64,000 bases of DNA, from NCBI RefSeq assembly GCF_040685555.1, contig NZ_JBFBIK010000014.1, forward strand, positions 1-64,000, in the 5' to 3' direction. The stretch comes from Sphaerisporangium sp040685555 (GTDB lineage Bacteria; Actinomycetota; Actinomycetes; Streptosporangiales; Streptosporangiaceae). Positions 7,951 through 17,274 of the stretch are shown here, piece by piece. The notes beneath the pieces are model-generated. The model had not been told where the DNA came from. It worked only from the letters and a program-made list of their open reading frames with translations, and did not search any database. The first letter of the stretch is position 1. The number at the start of each line of letters is the position of its first letter. The translations under genes and the position numbers were made by a program.

Positions 7951-8778
7951 CTAGCTCGCTGGGATGAGGTCGAGGCTGACGGCGATGATGACGAAGGCGC
8001 CGAGGATCACCCGGTACACGATGAACGGTGTGAAGCGGTGGGTGCTGATGTACCGCAGGAACCAGGCGATGGCCGCGTACCCGACGACGAACGACACGAT
8101 CGTGGCGAGGATCGTCGGCCCCCAGTCGGGCGCCTGACCGTCGCCGATCTTGAACAGCTCCAGCACGCCTGACATCAGCACGGCCGGGATCGCCAGCAGG
8201 AACGAGTACTCCGCGGCCTCCTCGCGCCGGTAGCCGAGCAGCAGGCCGGCGCCGGTCGTGCCGCCGGACCGGGAGACGCCGGGGATGAGGGCGAGCGCCT
8301 GGGCCAGGCCGTACGTCAGGGCGTGCGGCAGGTTGAGGTTCTTGTCCAGGGTCAGCTCGTTGCGGGCCATGCGGTCGGCGACGGCGAGAAGGAGGCCGAA
8401 GACGATCAGGCAGGCGCCTATCAGCCGCAGGTCGCGCACGGTGGTCTCGATCTGGTCCTTGAACGCGAGACCGAGCACGCCGATGGGGATGCTGCCCGCG
8501 ATGACGTACCACCCCATGCGCGCGGCCGACTCCTGCCGCAGCTCCGGGGTCCAGAGCGAGCGCGTCCAGGTGGAGACGATGTCCCAGATGCGCTTGCGGA
8601 AGTAGATCAGGACGGCGGTCTCCGTGCCGAGCTGGATGACGGCGGTGAAGGCGGCTCCGGGGTCCTTCCAGCCGAAGAAGGCGGAGACCACTCTGATGTG
8701 GGCGCTGGAGGAGATGGGCAGGAACTCCGTGAGCCCCTGTACCAAGCCCAGCACGAACGCCTCGAACCAGCCGATCAA
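7951..8778 (-). CDS. uppP: Undecaprenyl-diphosphatase (UppP/BacA)
   Basis: A 275-residue polytopic membrane enzyme that dephosphorylates undecaprenyl diphosphate to recycle the lipid carrier for peptidoglycan and other wall polymers. It confers bacitracin tolerance when abundant. Both signature motifs are present: GLTEFLPISSSAH (residues 15-27, catalytic Glu and Ser/His) and PGVSRSGGTTGAGL (from residue 166, catalytic Arg). I chose TTG 8778 because GGAAGG lies 8 bp upstream; a GTG at 8787 is in frame but abuts the ribosome site. It is apparently monocistronic. Confidence 0.93.
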   Translation of the reverse strand: MIGWFEAFVLGLVQGLTEFLPISSSAHIRVVSAFFGWKDPGAAFTAVIQLGTETAVLIYFRKRIWDIVSTWTRSLWTPELRQESAARMGWYVIAGSIPIGVLGLAFKDQIETTVRDLRLIGACLIVFGLLLAVADRMARNELTLDKNLNLPHALTYGLAQALALIPGVSRSGGTTGAGLLLGYRREEAAEYSFLLAIPAVLMSGVLELFKIGDGQAPDWGPTILATIVSFVVGYAAIAWFLRYISTHRFTPFIVYRVILGAFVIIAVSLDLIPAS

Positions 8779-8954
8779 TGAACACACCTTCCGGGGGAGG
8801 GCCGCGTGGGCGCGGTGAGACCAGGCCGCGCGGCCGCGTTGGCGGGGACCAGGCGAGGCTAGCCGAATTCGGGCACCAGAGCGCTCGGCGAAAGTCCGAT
8901 CCGCGCACCGGAGGGGTTCATGCGGCGCGGACGAACGGCTGATCCGCCGCGCCC

Positions 8955-9051
8955 GCGGGCGCGGAAGGGGCCGGTGTCCACGCGGGCGCGGAAGGGGCCG
9001 GTGTCCACGCGGGCTCAGAAGGGGCCGGTGTCCACGCGGGCTCAGACGGGG
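8955..9051. repeat. 27-bp tandem repeat, about 3.6 copies, at the 3' end of the XRE gene
   Basis: Units at 8955-8981, 8982-9008 and 9009-9035, and a partial copy from 9036. The first two units are identical; the third and fourth share a 4-bp change (GCGG to TCAG). The last partial unit contains the stop codon of the XRE-TPR regulator. The unit length is a multiple of three, so expansion into the gene could lengthen the protein without a frameshift. The 8779-9041 spacer otherwise shows no gene. Confidence 0.85.
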
Positions 9052-10277
9052 GTCAGGGAACCGGTCAGCTCGCGGGCCAGCTCGTGCATGCCGCACTGGC
9101 GGACACCGTCGATCATCATGCGGAGGTCTCTCGTGACCCGCGTGGAGCACACGCCCTCGGCCAGCATGACCGCGCGGCGCGCCTGCTCGGTGCCGGTGTC
9201 GCGGTCACCCTCACGAATGCGGAGCACCGCGAGGCGGGTGAGGCAGCGCAGCCCCGTGCGCGTACGGCTCTCGCCGAGCCTGTCGAGCGCCGCGGCCAGG
9301 CGCTCGCGCGCTCGTACGTCGTCGCCGAGCTGGAACAGCGCCAGCCCCAGCGCGCTGTCGTGATGGCCGGGGGAGACGGTGATGTGGCGCGCCCAGTCGG
9401 GTGCCACCGCCGGCTCCTCGCGGGCCAGCGCCTCCTCCGCGAGGCCGATGTGCCGCAACCCGCCCGCCCGGTCGCCGGCCGAGGCGCAGTGGCGGGCGGC
9501 CACGGCGTGCACGTTGGCGCGCTCGGCGCTGGAGATGCGCTCGTCCCCGAGCGCGAGGCGGAGGATCTCGACGGCGTCGCGCGGCCTGCCCATGTCGGCG
9601 AAGGCGACGGACAGATCGAGCATGGTGTGCGCCCGCAGGTCTCGGTCGGCGCCGCGCGCCGCCGAGTCGAGCGCGAAGGTGAGGAGCCTCGCCGCCCGCT
9701 CCATCTGGCCCTGGTCGTACGTCGCCCACCCCATGCGGTCGGCCAGCAGCCCGATGGCCGAGCAGAGCCGCTCGCGCGTGGGCTCGAACATGGGCCGGTC
9801 TTGTAACTTCACCGCCCACTCAAGGGAGCCGCGTGCCATCGCGATCGCCGCGGTGCCTCCGCGGGCGAGATCCATGCGCATGTAGAGATCGGCGGCGGCT
9901 TCCACGGCCTGCACCTCGGGTAAGCCGACACGGGTCGGCGGCTCGGCGCCGAGGCCTTCGAGCAGACGGGTAAGAGGCTCACCCGTGGCGACCCCCACGG
10001 ACGCCGCCGCGATGACTGAGAGTAGGCCTCGCCGCTTCATGTCATCGACGGTACCCACTTCAGGGGTGCAGGCATCCGGCGTTCCCGTTGCGGCAAAAGG
10101 AACCGTCACGTTGCTCAAGGCGATCTCGTAATGCCGTAGTAACGTGGGTGTGATCTCGCGGGCACCCCGCTCGACCCGGCTGAGGTGACCTGCGGAAACA
10201 CCCGAAATCAACGCGAGCTGCCCCAAGCTGAGGCCCGCACGCTGACGGGCGGCGCGCAGATCCTCGCCGATGGTCAT
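9042..10277 (-). CDS. XRE-family helix-turn-helix regulator with TPR-like C-terminal domain
   Basis: A 411-residue protein. HTH_3/HTH_31 occupies residues 1-60 (GEDLRAARQRAGLSLGQLAL then SGVSAGHLSRVERGAR). A long alpha-helical region of TPR type follows (repeated A...L..A....A), as in the large actinomycete family of SARP-less XRE-TPR regulators that often pair with small downstream proteins. I chose ATG 10277 because GGAG lies 5 bp upstream and the product then starts at the HTH; a longer open frame to 10331 lacks a ribosome site. The 3' end runs into a 27-bp tandem repeat. A small gene is divergently oriented at 10550. The target genes are unknown. Confidence 0.85.
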   Translation of the reverse strand: MTIGEDLRAARQRAGLSLGQLALISGVSAGHLSRVERGAREITPTLLRHYEIALSNVTVPFAATGTPDACTPEVGTVDDMKRRGLLSVIAAASVGVATGEPLTRLLEGLGAEPPTRVGLPEVQAVEAAADLYMRMDLARGGTAAIAMARGSLEWAVKLQDRPMFEPTRERLCSAIGLLADRMGWATYDQGQMERAARLLTFALDSAARGADRDLRAHTMLDLSVAFADMGRPRDAVEILRLALGDERISSAERANVHAVAARHCASAGDRAGGLRHIGLAEEALAREEPAVAPDWARHITVSPGHHDSALGLALFQLGDDVRARERLAAALDRLGESRTRTGLRCLTRLAVLRIREGDRDTGTEQARRAVMLAEGVCSTRVTRDLRMMIDGVRQCGMHELARELTGSLTPV

Positions 10278-10549
10278 GGTCACTCCACGTGTTGCGGCAA
10301 CGACGGTGCGGCACCACTGCAACGGTGACACCGAGTTATCAAGCCCTCACGCTGACCGTAGCGCGGATGTAACTCGCGCAGACCGATGACGCCATAACTG
10401 GCGGACCCCTAAGGATGATTCATGTCTTTGACGGGTCTTTTGCGATTCGGAACCGAGGTGCGTTCAGTGCGCGAACCCACAGCCCTTCCCGTCAGCCGGT
10501 GCGCCGGCCCACCTCCGCCGTTGTCTGGGCGCCGTCAGCAGGAGGCACG

Positions 10550-10744
10550 ATGAACCCCGCTCAGCTGGACCCTTCCGGGTGGATGGTCTTCCAGTCGGAC
10601 ACCGGGCGCTTCTGGGCCACCCGGCTGCGATTCGACGACGAGATCGAGGCCGCGGGAGTGTGGCGGACGGTGGACGCAGACGACGAGACCACCCTCGCCG
10701 AGCTGATCGCCGAGCAGGAGCAGCGCGCGAGGTCGGCGTCCTGA
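10550..10744 (+). CDS. Small hypothetical protein (64 aa)
   Basis: The ATG at 10550 is preceded by a perfect AGGAGG with 4-bp spacing, which fixes the start even though an in-frame codon lies further upstream. The product is short and acidic, with two aromatic/tryptophan positions (DPSGWMVFQSDTGRFWATRL) and an acidic helix toward the C-terminus (LAELIAEQEQRAR). No family is recognised. It is divergent from the XRE-TPR regulator, an arrangement in which small partner proteins are common in actinomycetes, but it does not show the DUF397 pattern usual for such partners. Confidence 0.65.
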   Translation: MNPAQLDPSGWMVFQSDTGRFWATRLRFDDEIEAAGVWRTVDADDETTLAELIAEQEQRARSAS

Positions 10745-10804
10745 GGCTCCTGCCTCCGGACGCCGACGTTCGACCGGCGTACTCCGCCGGCGCTTCTCCT
10801 GGCG

Positions 10805-12238
10805 TCAGACGTCGACGCGGGTCTCGGGGTGGCCGGTGAGCTCCCAGTGGGTGTGGTAGACGCCCTCGCGGTCGACCCTGCGGTAGGTGTGGGCGCCGAA
10901 GTAGTCGCGCTGCGCCTGGATCAGGGCCGCGGGGAGCCGCTCGGCGCGCAGCGCATCGTAGTACGCGAGCGAGCTGGAGAAGCCGGGGGCGGGGATGCCC
11001 CGCCTGATAGCGGCGGCGACCACGTCGCGCCACCCGTCCTGGGCCTGCCCCATCTCGGCCGCGAAGTGGACGTCGGACAGCAGCGTGGGGGCGTTCGGGT
11101 CCGCCTCGTAGGCCGCGCGGATGCGGTCGAGGAAGCGGGCCCGGATGATGCAGCCGCCACGCCAGATGGTGGCCATCGCGCCGAGGTTGATGTTCCAGCC
11201 GTACTCCGCGCTGCCGGCCTGGATCTCGTTGAAGCCCTGCGCGTAGGCGACGACCTTCGAGGCGTACAGTGCCTGCTCCACGTCGTCGGCGAAGGAGGAC
11301 GTAAGGCCGCCGCCGGTAGGGCCGGGGAGGATGCGCGCCGCCTTGCGCATGTCGACGTGGCCGGAGAGAGAACGGGCGAAGACCGCCTCGGCGATGCCGT
11401 CGACCGGCACTCCGAGGTCGAGGGCCGCCTGCACGGTCCAGCGGCCGGTGCCCTTCTGCTCCGCCTGGTCGAGCACCACGTCGACGAACGGCTTCCCGGT
11501 GGTGCGGTCCATGTGCGAGAGCACCTCGGCGGTGATCTCGATCAGGTACGACTCCAGCCGCCCCCTGTTCCAGGTGCGGAACGCTTGGGCGATCTCGGGG
11601 GGAGACATCCGCACGCCCTTGCGGAGCAGGTCGTACGCCTCGGCGATGAGCTGCATGTCGGCGTACTCGATGCCGTTGTGCACCATTTTCACGAAATGTC
11701 CGGCACCGTCGGGTCCGACGTACGTGCAGCACGGCACGCCGTCCACCTTGGCCGCGATGTCCTCAAGGATCGGGCCCAGCGACTTGTACGCCTCGCGGGA
11801 ACCGCCGGGCATGATGCTCGGGCCTTCGAGCGCGCCCTGCTCGCCGCCCGAGATGCCGACACCGACGAAGTGGATGCCGAGCTCCTTGAGCGCCTTCTCG
11901 CGGCGCCGGGTGTCGCGGAAGTGGGCGTTGCCGCCGTCGACCATGATGTCGCCGGGTTCGAGCAGGGGCGCGAACTCCTCGATCACCGCGTCGGTCGACT
12001 GGCCCGCCTTCACCATGATCACCATCTTGCGTGGCCGCGCCAGCGAGGCGACGAAGGCCTCCGGCGTCTCCGCGGGGACGAACTCGCCCTCGTGACCGAA
12101 CTCCTCGATCAGCGCCTTGGTCTTCGCGCTCGTCCGGTTGTGCACGGCGACCGTGTATCCGTGTCTGGCGAAGTTGCGCGCGAGATTGCGGCCCATGACC
12201 CCGAGTCCCGTGACGCCGATGACCGCCTGCTGTGCCAT
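10805..12238 (-). CDS. gndA: 6-phosphogluconate dehydrogenase, decarboxylating (NADP+)
   Basis: A 477-residue full-length enzyme of the oxidative pentose phosphate pathway, converting 6-phosphogluconate to ribulose 5-phosphate, CO2 and NADPH. Seen: Rossmann motif GLGVMGRNLARN (residues 11-22) with NRT for NADP 2'-phosphate, substrate loop GGNAHFRDT and GISGGEQGALEGPSIMPGG, catalytic Lys in HFVKMVHNGIEY, QKGTGRWT, and the C-terminal Arg/His tail TYRRVDREGVYHTHW supplied by the partner subunit. The length is that of the long dimeric type. It is followed on the same strand by no pentose pathway partner; the HAD phosphatase gene lies upstream. Confidence 0.96.
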   Translation of the reverse strand: MAQQAVIGVTGLGVMGRNLARNFARHGYTVAVHNRTSAKTKALIEEFGHEGEFVPAETPEAFVASLARPRKMVIMVKAGQSTDAVIEEFAPLLEPGDIMVDGGNAHFRDTRRREKALKELGIHFVGVGISGGEQGALEGPSIMPGGSREAYKSLGPILEDIAAKVDGVPCCTYVGPDGAGHFVKMVHNGIEYADMQLIAEAYDLLRKGVRMSPPEIAQAFRTWNRGRLESYLIEITAEVLSHMDRTTGKPFVDVVLDQAEQKGTGRWTVQAALDLGVPVDGIAEAVFARSLSGHVDMRKAARILPGPTGGGLTSSFADDVEQALYASKVVAYAQGFNEIQAGSAEYGWNINLGAMATIWRGGCIIRARFLDRIRAAYEADPNAPTLLSDVHFAAEMGQAQDGWRDVVAAAIRRGIPAPGFSSSLAYYDALRAERLPAALIQAQRDYFGAHTYRRVDREGVYHTHWELTGHPETRVDV

Positions 12239-12361
12239 GTCCGACCACTCTCCTTCTGATCTAGCAATACGCCGTGGATGGCCGCCGGGTTCGATGGACG
12301 GCGGGCGAGCGCGGCGACTCCGTGCTTTCGTGCTCGTGCCGGCTCACGCGGCCATCCTGCG

Positions 12362-13030
12362 TCAGTTCTGCAGGAGCCGGCCGATCGGGGTCTCTTCCAG
12401 GTGGTACAGAAGATCCCGGCAGTCCTTGTACACGGCCTCGGCTCCCGCCTCCAGAAGGGATCCGGTGTCGATGCCGCCGGACCGGAGGGCGACGCATCCG
12501 ACCTTCGCCGCGCGGGCGGCCAGCGCGTCCCACACGCTGTCCCCCACCATGATCGCATTATTGGGCTGCAGGCTCGACTTGTCGAGTGCCTGGCGTATCG
12601 GCTCGGGGTGGGGCTTGGACTTGTCCACGTCGCCCGAATGCACGAGGGCGGAGACGGCGTCCTGCGCCCCGGTGATGCCTATCAGGCGCTCGGCCTCGTC
12701 CTTCGGGGCGCTGGTCGCCGCCACCACGAGCAGCCCTCGATCAGAGAGGCTCTGCAGCAGCTCGCCCGCCCCCGGCACCGGCCGTACCTCGTCGAGGTGC
12801 GGCTTGTACAGCTCCGCGTGCGCGTCGGAGATGGCCTGGGCCTCCTCGTCCGACACGTCGGGAAGCAGGTAGTCGATGAGATCCCGATCGGCCCGGCCGA
12901 TGGCTCCATGGATGTCCACCATGAGGACGTCACGACCCTGCCGCCGGAAACCTTCCCACCAGGCGGTCACGTGCAGGTAGTTCGTGTCGACCAGGGTGCC
13001 GTCGATATCGAAGATCACTCCACGTCGCAT
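12362..13030 (-). CDS. HAD-superfamily hydrolase (phosphoglycolate phosphatase/beta-PGM-like)
   Basis: A 222-residue subfamily I HAD phosphatase. Motif I is IFDIDGTLVDTN (nucleophile and acid Asp near residues 8 and 10), then a helical cap, motif II VVAATSAP, a motif III Lys in DVDKSKPHPEP, and motif IV MVGDSVWDALAA. This class removes phosphate from small phosphosugars or phosphoglycolate. It lies 123 bp upstream of gnd on the same strand, so co-transcription with the pentose phosphate gene is plausible but not shown. The substrate is not predictable. Confidence 0.88.
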   Translation of the reverse strand: MRRGVIFDIDGTLVDTNYLHVTAWWEGFRRQGRDVLMVDIHGAIGRADRDLIDYLLPDVSDEEAQAISDAHAELYKPHLDEVRPVPGAGELLQSLSDRGLLVVAATSAPKDEAERLIGITGAQDAVSALVHSGDVDKSKPHPEPIRQALDKSSLQPNNAIMVGDSVWDALAARAAKVGCVALRSGGIDTGSLLEAGAEAVYKDCRDLLYHLEETPIGRLLQN

Positions 13031-13088
13031 AGCTCACCATCCTTGCGATGCCCGGACACTCGCCCCGTTCCCCCATGCCGCTCTGGGT

Positions 13089-13112
13089 ATCCCGCCGATC
13101 CGCCGGCGGGAT
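13089..13112. terminator. Hairpin downstream of the LCP gene
   Basis: A perfect 9-bp stem ATCCCGCCG / CGGCGGGAT with a 6-nt loop, about 120 bp after the LCP stop and before the HAD gene on the same strand. It is probably a terminator; the distance from the stop lowers confidence. Confidence 0.45.
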
Positions 13113-13233
13113 CACGCCTCTTACCGAGGCTCACCCACAACAGAGAGCAAGTGACACATGTCCGGTTCCGTACCCCAAAGGGAGCGGATGCAACAATCAT
13201 CCCCAACCGGGGGAAAGACGATGACGAGCGGTG

Positions 13234-14676
13234 TCACTCGGCCGAGCAGGAGTCCTGCGTCGCGTCGATCCCCTTGAGCTCCTCCTCGGAGACGGGGGCG
13301 GCCTTGAGGCCCTTCCAGTCGGAGCCGATCACCAGCACGAGCCTGGTCGTGGTGACGTTCTTCACGGGGGCGCTGCGCGAGACCAGCAGGTCGCCGGCCA
13401 GCGTCGGCACCCTGCTCTGCCCGTCCGCGGCGTACATGATCGTCGTCTTGGGATACGGCTTGCGCTTCGTGTCGCCGACCTTGACGACGGTGTAGCCGCG
13501 CTGCTCCAGCGCGGCGGCGACCTGCGTGCCGAGGCCGCCCCGGGTGGTGCCGTTCTGCACCGAGATCTCGATCTTGGACTTCGACACCTTGCCCTGGCGG
13601 CCCGTCTTGATGTGCGAGCCCTGGATCTTCGTGTCGGTCGCCACGAGCTGGAAGAGTCTCTTGGCCTGCGGCTGCACCCACTCGACCCGGCCGGGCTGGG
13701 TGAGGGAGTAGCGCCATGGCGTGGTGACGAAGCGGATGTCCCCGGCGGCCAAGCCCTGAGCGCTCGACGCCAGGTCCTTCATGACCCCCACGGTCAGCCC
13801 GGGGTCGGTCGTGACGGACTTGGTGGCCGCGTCGAGGAAGCGGAACAGCTTGGCGGGGTCGCTCAGCGTGGCCCCGCTCATCGCCTTCTTGATCATCGAG
13901 GCGATGAACATCTGCTGCCGCTGGATGCGGCCGATGTCGGACCCGTCGCCCAGGCTGTAGCGGGCGCGGACGTACCCGAGGGCCTGCTCGCCCTTCACGG
14001 TCTGCTTGCCGGCGGCCAGGTGCAGCATCGCCTTCTTGTCGTCGATCGCCTTCGGCACGCAGATGTCGACGCCTCCGAGGGCGTTCACCATGCTCTTGAA
14101 GCCGGTGAAGTCTACCTTGGCGTAGTGGTCGATACGGATGCCGGTGAGCGACTCGATCGTCCTGTAGGTGCAGCCGATGCCGCCGAAGTTGAACGACTCG
14201 TTGATCATGCCTACGTGGGCGCGCTGCCCTGCCAGCCCGTTCTTGGGCTTGGGCGGGCAGGTGGGCAGCTGAACCAGCGAGTCACGCGGGAAGCTGATGA
14301 GCAGGGCGTTGTCGTGGTTGGGGGACACGTGGGCCAGGATGATCGTGTCGGTGCGCTCGCCCAGATCTCGGTGGCCGTACTTCACGTTGGCGCCCGCTCG
14401 CGTGTCCGAGCCCACGATCAGGATGTTCAGGGCCTTGCTGACCTTGGCCGGGCGCGTGCCGAGGTCCTTGGCGTCGATGTCGACGTGCTTGATGTTGCCG
14501 CTCAGCTTGCTGTACGCGCCCACCAGCGTGGCACCGCCCGCTACGGAAACGCCCGTGACCGCCGCGACCAGGCACCACAGCCACGCCATCCAGGGCCGCT
14601 TCGCCCTGCCGGGCGGCTTGCCCGCGGACTCGTCCACGGGCTGGTCAGGGCGCACATCGACAAGCCCGCCGTTCAT
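13234..14676 (-). CDS. LytR-CpsA-Psr (LCP) family cell-wall polymer ligase with LytR_C domain
   Basis: About 480 residues: a cytosolic N-terminus, one membrane anchor (WMAWLWCLVAAVTGVSVAGG), the extracellular LCP phosphotransferase domain and a C-terminal LytR_C domain (EISVQNGTTRGGLGTQVAAA). LCP landmarks are LNILIVGSDTR, DLGERTDTIILAHV, LLISFPRDSLVQLP and DIGRIQRQQMFI. LCP enzymes transfer undecaprenyl-phosphate-linked glycopolymers (teichoic acid or arabinogalactan type) to peptidoglycan. I place the start at ATG 14676 (GGGGA just upstream); an in-frame ATG at 14742 would add 22 residues. An acyltransferase gene lies upstream and uppP is nearby, so this area is enriched in envelope functions. 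Confidence 0.9.
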   Translation of the reverse strand: MNGGLVDVRPDQPVDESAGKPPGRAKRPWMAWLWCLVAAVTGVSVAGGATLVGAYSKLSGNIKHVDIDAKDLGTRPAKVSKALNILIVGSDTRAGANVKYGHRDLGERTDTIILAHVSPNHDNALLISFPRDSLVQLPTCPPKPKNGLAGQRAHVGMINESFNFGGIGCTYRTIESLTGIRIDHYAKVDFTGFKSMVNALGGVDICVPKAIDDKKAMLHLAAGKQTVKGEQALGYVRARYSLGDGSDIGRIQRQQMFIASMIKKAMSGATLSDPAKLFRFLDAATKSVTTDPGLTVGVMKDLASSAQGLAAGDIRFVTTPWRYSLTQPGRVEWVQPQAKRLFQLVATDTKIQGSHIKTGRQGKVSKSKIEISVQNGTTRGGLGTQVAAALEQRGYTVVKVGDTKRKPYPKTTIMYAADGQSRVPTLAGDLLVSRSAPVKNVTTTRLVLVIGSDWKGLKAAPVSEEELKGIDATQDSCSAE

Positions 14677-14837
14677 TGTCCCCACGGAATGGCCAGGGCT
14701 GGTGGCCCGAGGCCACACGCCGACTCCAGGCGCCGGATCCATCTGCCCGGCAAGCCGCGAGCAAGTCTAGCGATGCCGGTGATATTTGTGGCCCCCTGTC
14801 GCGGTATTCGCAGGAAGTCTCCATTTTTCCCACTACA

Positions 14838-16109
14838 TCACCTGTAAGACGGCTCACTCGCCGCGCGAGCGAGGCGGCGTCCCATCCGCTGGGCCGGCTT
14901 CTCGACGAAGCGGTAGCTCAGCGCGGCACAGCCGATCACGGTCGTGAAGAACACCACTTCCCAGGCCAGCCGCGTCGTGAGTGGGATCCCCGAGGGATCG
15001 CTGGTCAGCCGCCTGATGACCTGCAGGACCAGGGGATGCAGCAGGTAGATGGAGTAGCTCGCCAGGCCGAGCCAGACCAGGACGGGCGAGACGGTGCGGT
15101 GGCGGAGGGCGAGCCCGGCGGCGAAGGTGAGCCACGCCGCGACGACCGCGGTGGACCAGCTCCACTTGAACGCCTGCTGCCCGGCCTCCGACATGCCCCA
15201 CCCCGGCCCGAGCAACACCGCCGCGGCGACCGAGAGGACGGGCACGAGGCCGATCATCCAACGTGACCGCGCCCACGCGACCGGCGAACGCTCAAGCCGG
15301 TAGATGGCGGTCCCGCCGAACATCGTCGCCAGGATGATGAGGCTCTGCCAGGCTCCCACCCTGCTGTTGAAGGTGAGGAGCACCAGGGCGAGGACGGCGA
15401 TGACCGCCGCGCCATGGAGCCGCACGTCGTGCTTAGCGCTGAGGACGGCCGCGATCCCGCCGAGGAGCACGATGGCCGCGATCCCCACCACGCTTGCTCC
15501 CAGCGCGTGGGTCAGCCACCCGGCGGGTACGAGCGCGCCGGCGACGAGCGCGCACACCGCGAGCGTCAGCGAGGTCCCGGCGCTGGCCCGATGGACGCCG
15601 AACACGAACATCGCGGTGACCAGGAGGTAGAACGCCATCTCGTACGAGAGGGTCCAGAAGACGTTGACGACGCTGGGCACCTGGAGCAGGTCCTGCAACA
15701 TCGTGAGGTGTGCCAGCGTGGCGCTCCACGGCTGCCCGGAGGTCCGCGCCGGGAGGGTCGAGTAGACGCCGATGACGGCGAACACGGTGCCGATCGCCGC
15801 CGCCAACGCCCACAGGGGGTAGAGGCGGAAGAACCGGGTGATCCAGAAACCCCGCACGCTGCCGCGCCGTTCCAGCGATACCGGGATGACGTACCCGCTG
15901 ACCAGGAAGAACACCAGCACGCCGTACTGCCCGAAGTCGAACCATGGACTGATCGAGCCGCGGATCTCCGGCAGCAGGGCGTCCAGCGAGTGCTCGAAGA
16001 CGACGATCAGTGCCGCGATCCCGCGCAGAGCGTCCAGCCACGATTGTCGGCCGCCTTGCGACGACGGTGACGAGGCCGGTGAGGGTGACGAGCGGGTCGC
16101 GACATGCAT
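14838..16109 (-). CDS. Acyltransferase family 3 membrane protein (OafA/YrhL-like)
   Basis: About 423 residues with around ten membrane segments. The family 3 signature is at the N-terminus: WLDALRGIAALIVVFEHS followed by YGVLVFFLVSGYVIP, with Arg and His residues that carry the O-acyl transfer, and RFFRLYPLWALA. These proteins O-acetylate extracellular glycans or lipids. I prefer ATG 16109 because the domain begins soon after and the longer version from 16148 adds only a low-complexity leader. It lies upstream of the LCP gene on the same strand, so its substrate may be a wall glycopolymer; that is inference. Confidence 0.85.
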   Translation of the reverse strand: MHVATRSSPSPASSPSSQGGRQSWLDALRGIAALIVVFEHSLDALLPEIRGSISPWFDFGQYGVLVFFLVSGYVIPVSLERRGSVRGFWITRFFRLYPLWALAAAIGTVFAVIGVYSTLPARTSGQPWSATLAHLTMLQDLLQVPSVVNVFWTLSYEMAFYLLVTAMFVFGVHRASAGTSLTLAVCALVAGALVPAGWLTHALGASVVGIAAIVLLGGIAAVLSAKHDVRLHGAAVIAVLALVLLTFNSRVGAWQSLIILATMFGGTAIYRLERSPVAWARSRWMIGLVPVLSVAAAVLLGPGWGMSEAGQQAFKWSWSTAVVAAWLTFAAGLALRHRTVSPVLVWLGLASYSIYLLHPLVLQVIRRLTSDPSGIPLTTRLAWEVVFFTTVIGCAALSYRFVEKPAQRMGRRLARAASEPSYR

Positions 16110-16211
16110 TTGTCCAGTGCTGCCCCAGATGTCCGTGCTCTTAACCACCGAGTCAGGCTATGAGTCGAATCTGGATGAAATAGACAATTGCCGCACGGAT
16201 CCTGGCAGCGC

Positions 16212-17234
16212 CTAGCTCGGGGCCTCCTGGCTGGCGTGGTGGAGCAGGCCCGTGAGGACGTCCTCCAGGGTGACGACCCCGGTCACCGCGCCGCCGTCGT
16301 CGACGATCGCCGCGAGCTGGGCGCGGCGCTTGCGCATCGTCGCGAGCACGTCGGCCAGGGTGGCCCTGCGGTGAACGTGAGGCAGGGCGCGGGCCGGTAA
16401 GGGCTCGTGCGCCGCGTGGCCGTTGAGGGCGTCCAGGACGTGGAGGTACCCGGACAGCTCGCCCGGGTCGTCACCGCGTACGGGAAAGCGCGAGTGGCCG
16501 TAGCGCCCGGCGTTCTCCTGCAGCTCGGACACGCGGGTCGTGGCGGGCAGGCTGACGACCTCGCTGATCGGCACCATGACCGACTCCACCGGACGGGCGT
16601 GCAGGGCGAGCGTCGCGATCATGCGATCGTGCTCGTCCTGCTCCAGCAGCCGGTGCCTGCGCGACTCCTGGATGAGGGCCGGCATCTCGTCCGAGGTGTA
16701 GACAGAGCGGATCTCCTCGGTCGGCGGGATCCTCAGCACCCACAGGACGGCGGCGGCGATGGCGTTGATCCCGACCAGCAGCGGGCGGGTGGCGCGGGCG
16801 ACCAGGCGCAGGGGCGGCACGAGCCACAGGGCCGCCTGGTCGGGGCTGGAGAGGGACAGGTTCTTCGGCACCATCTCGCCGATGATCACGTGCGCTGAGA
16901 CGACGATGAACATGGCGAGGGCGAAGGCGGTCGGATGCACCAGGCCCACGGGCAGTCCGAGGGCCGAGAACAGCGGCTCCAGGGCGTGGGCGATGACCGG
17001 CTCGCCGACGGCTCCGAGCGCCAGCGAGGCCAGGGTCACGCCGAGCTGGGCGGCGGCGAGCATCAGGGGCACCGAGTCCATGGCGGAGAGCACCGCCCGG
17101 GCCTTCCTGGAGCCCTCCTTGGCCAGCGGCTCGATCTGCGTGCGGCGGGCGGAGATCAGCGCGAACTCCGCGCCCACGAAGAACCCGTTCGTCGCGAGCA
17201 GCAGCACGATGGCGAGGACGTCCAGGAGGCTCAT
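16212..17234 (-). CDS. CNNM/CorC-type transmembrane protein with CBS domains (DUF21)
   Basis: 340 residues. The DUF21/CNNM membrane domain covers about residues 1-180 with hallmark motifs LLLATNGFFVGAEFALISAR and AHVIIGEMVPKNLSL (GE-P-K-). A CBS pair follows (VMVPISEVVSLPAT then LAAIVDDGGAVTGVVTLED). The family handles Mg2+/Co2+ efflux or homeostasis; older annotations call it hemolysin C. The C-terminal CorC transporter-associated domain is missing, so this is the short paralog. Its start lies 40 bp downstream of the stop of the longer paralog (17275-18612), so the two probably form an operon and may act as a heterodimer. Confidence 0.9.
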   Translation of the reverse strand: MSLLDVLAIVLLLATNGFFVGAEFALISARRTQIEPLAKEGSRKARAVLSAMDSVPLMLAAAQLGVTLASLALGAVGEPVIAHALEPLFSALGLPVGLVHPTAFALAMFIVVSAHVIIGEMVPKNLSLSSPDQAALWLVPPLRLVARATRPLLVGINAIAAAVLWVLRIPPTEEIRSVYTSDEMPALIQESRRHRLLEQDEHDRMIATLALHARPVESVMVPISEVVSLPATTRVSELQENAGRYGHSRFPVRGDDPGELSGYLHVLDALNGHAAHEPLPARALPHVHRRATLADVLATMRKRRAQLAAIVDDGGAVTGVVTLEDVLTGLLHHASQEAPS

Positions 17235-17274
17235 CGGCTGCTCCGAGCGGCGCCCGTCGCGCTCAGGGGCATGG

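Noticed and set aside
8955..9051. CRISPR array
   Set aside because: Head-to-tail tandem repeat without spacers; the same holds for the 15-bp and other 27-bp arrays.
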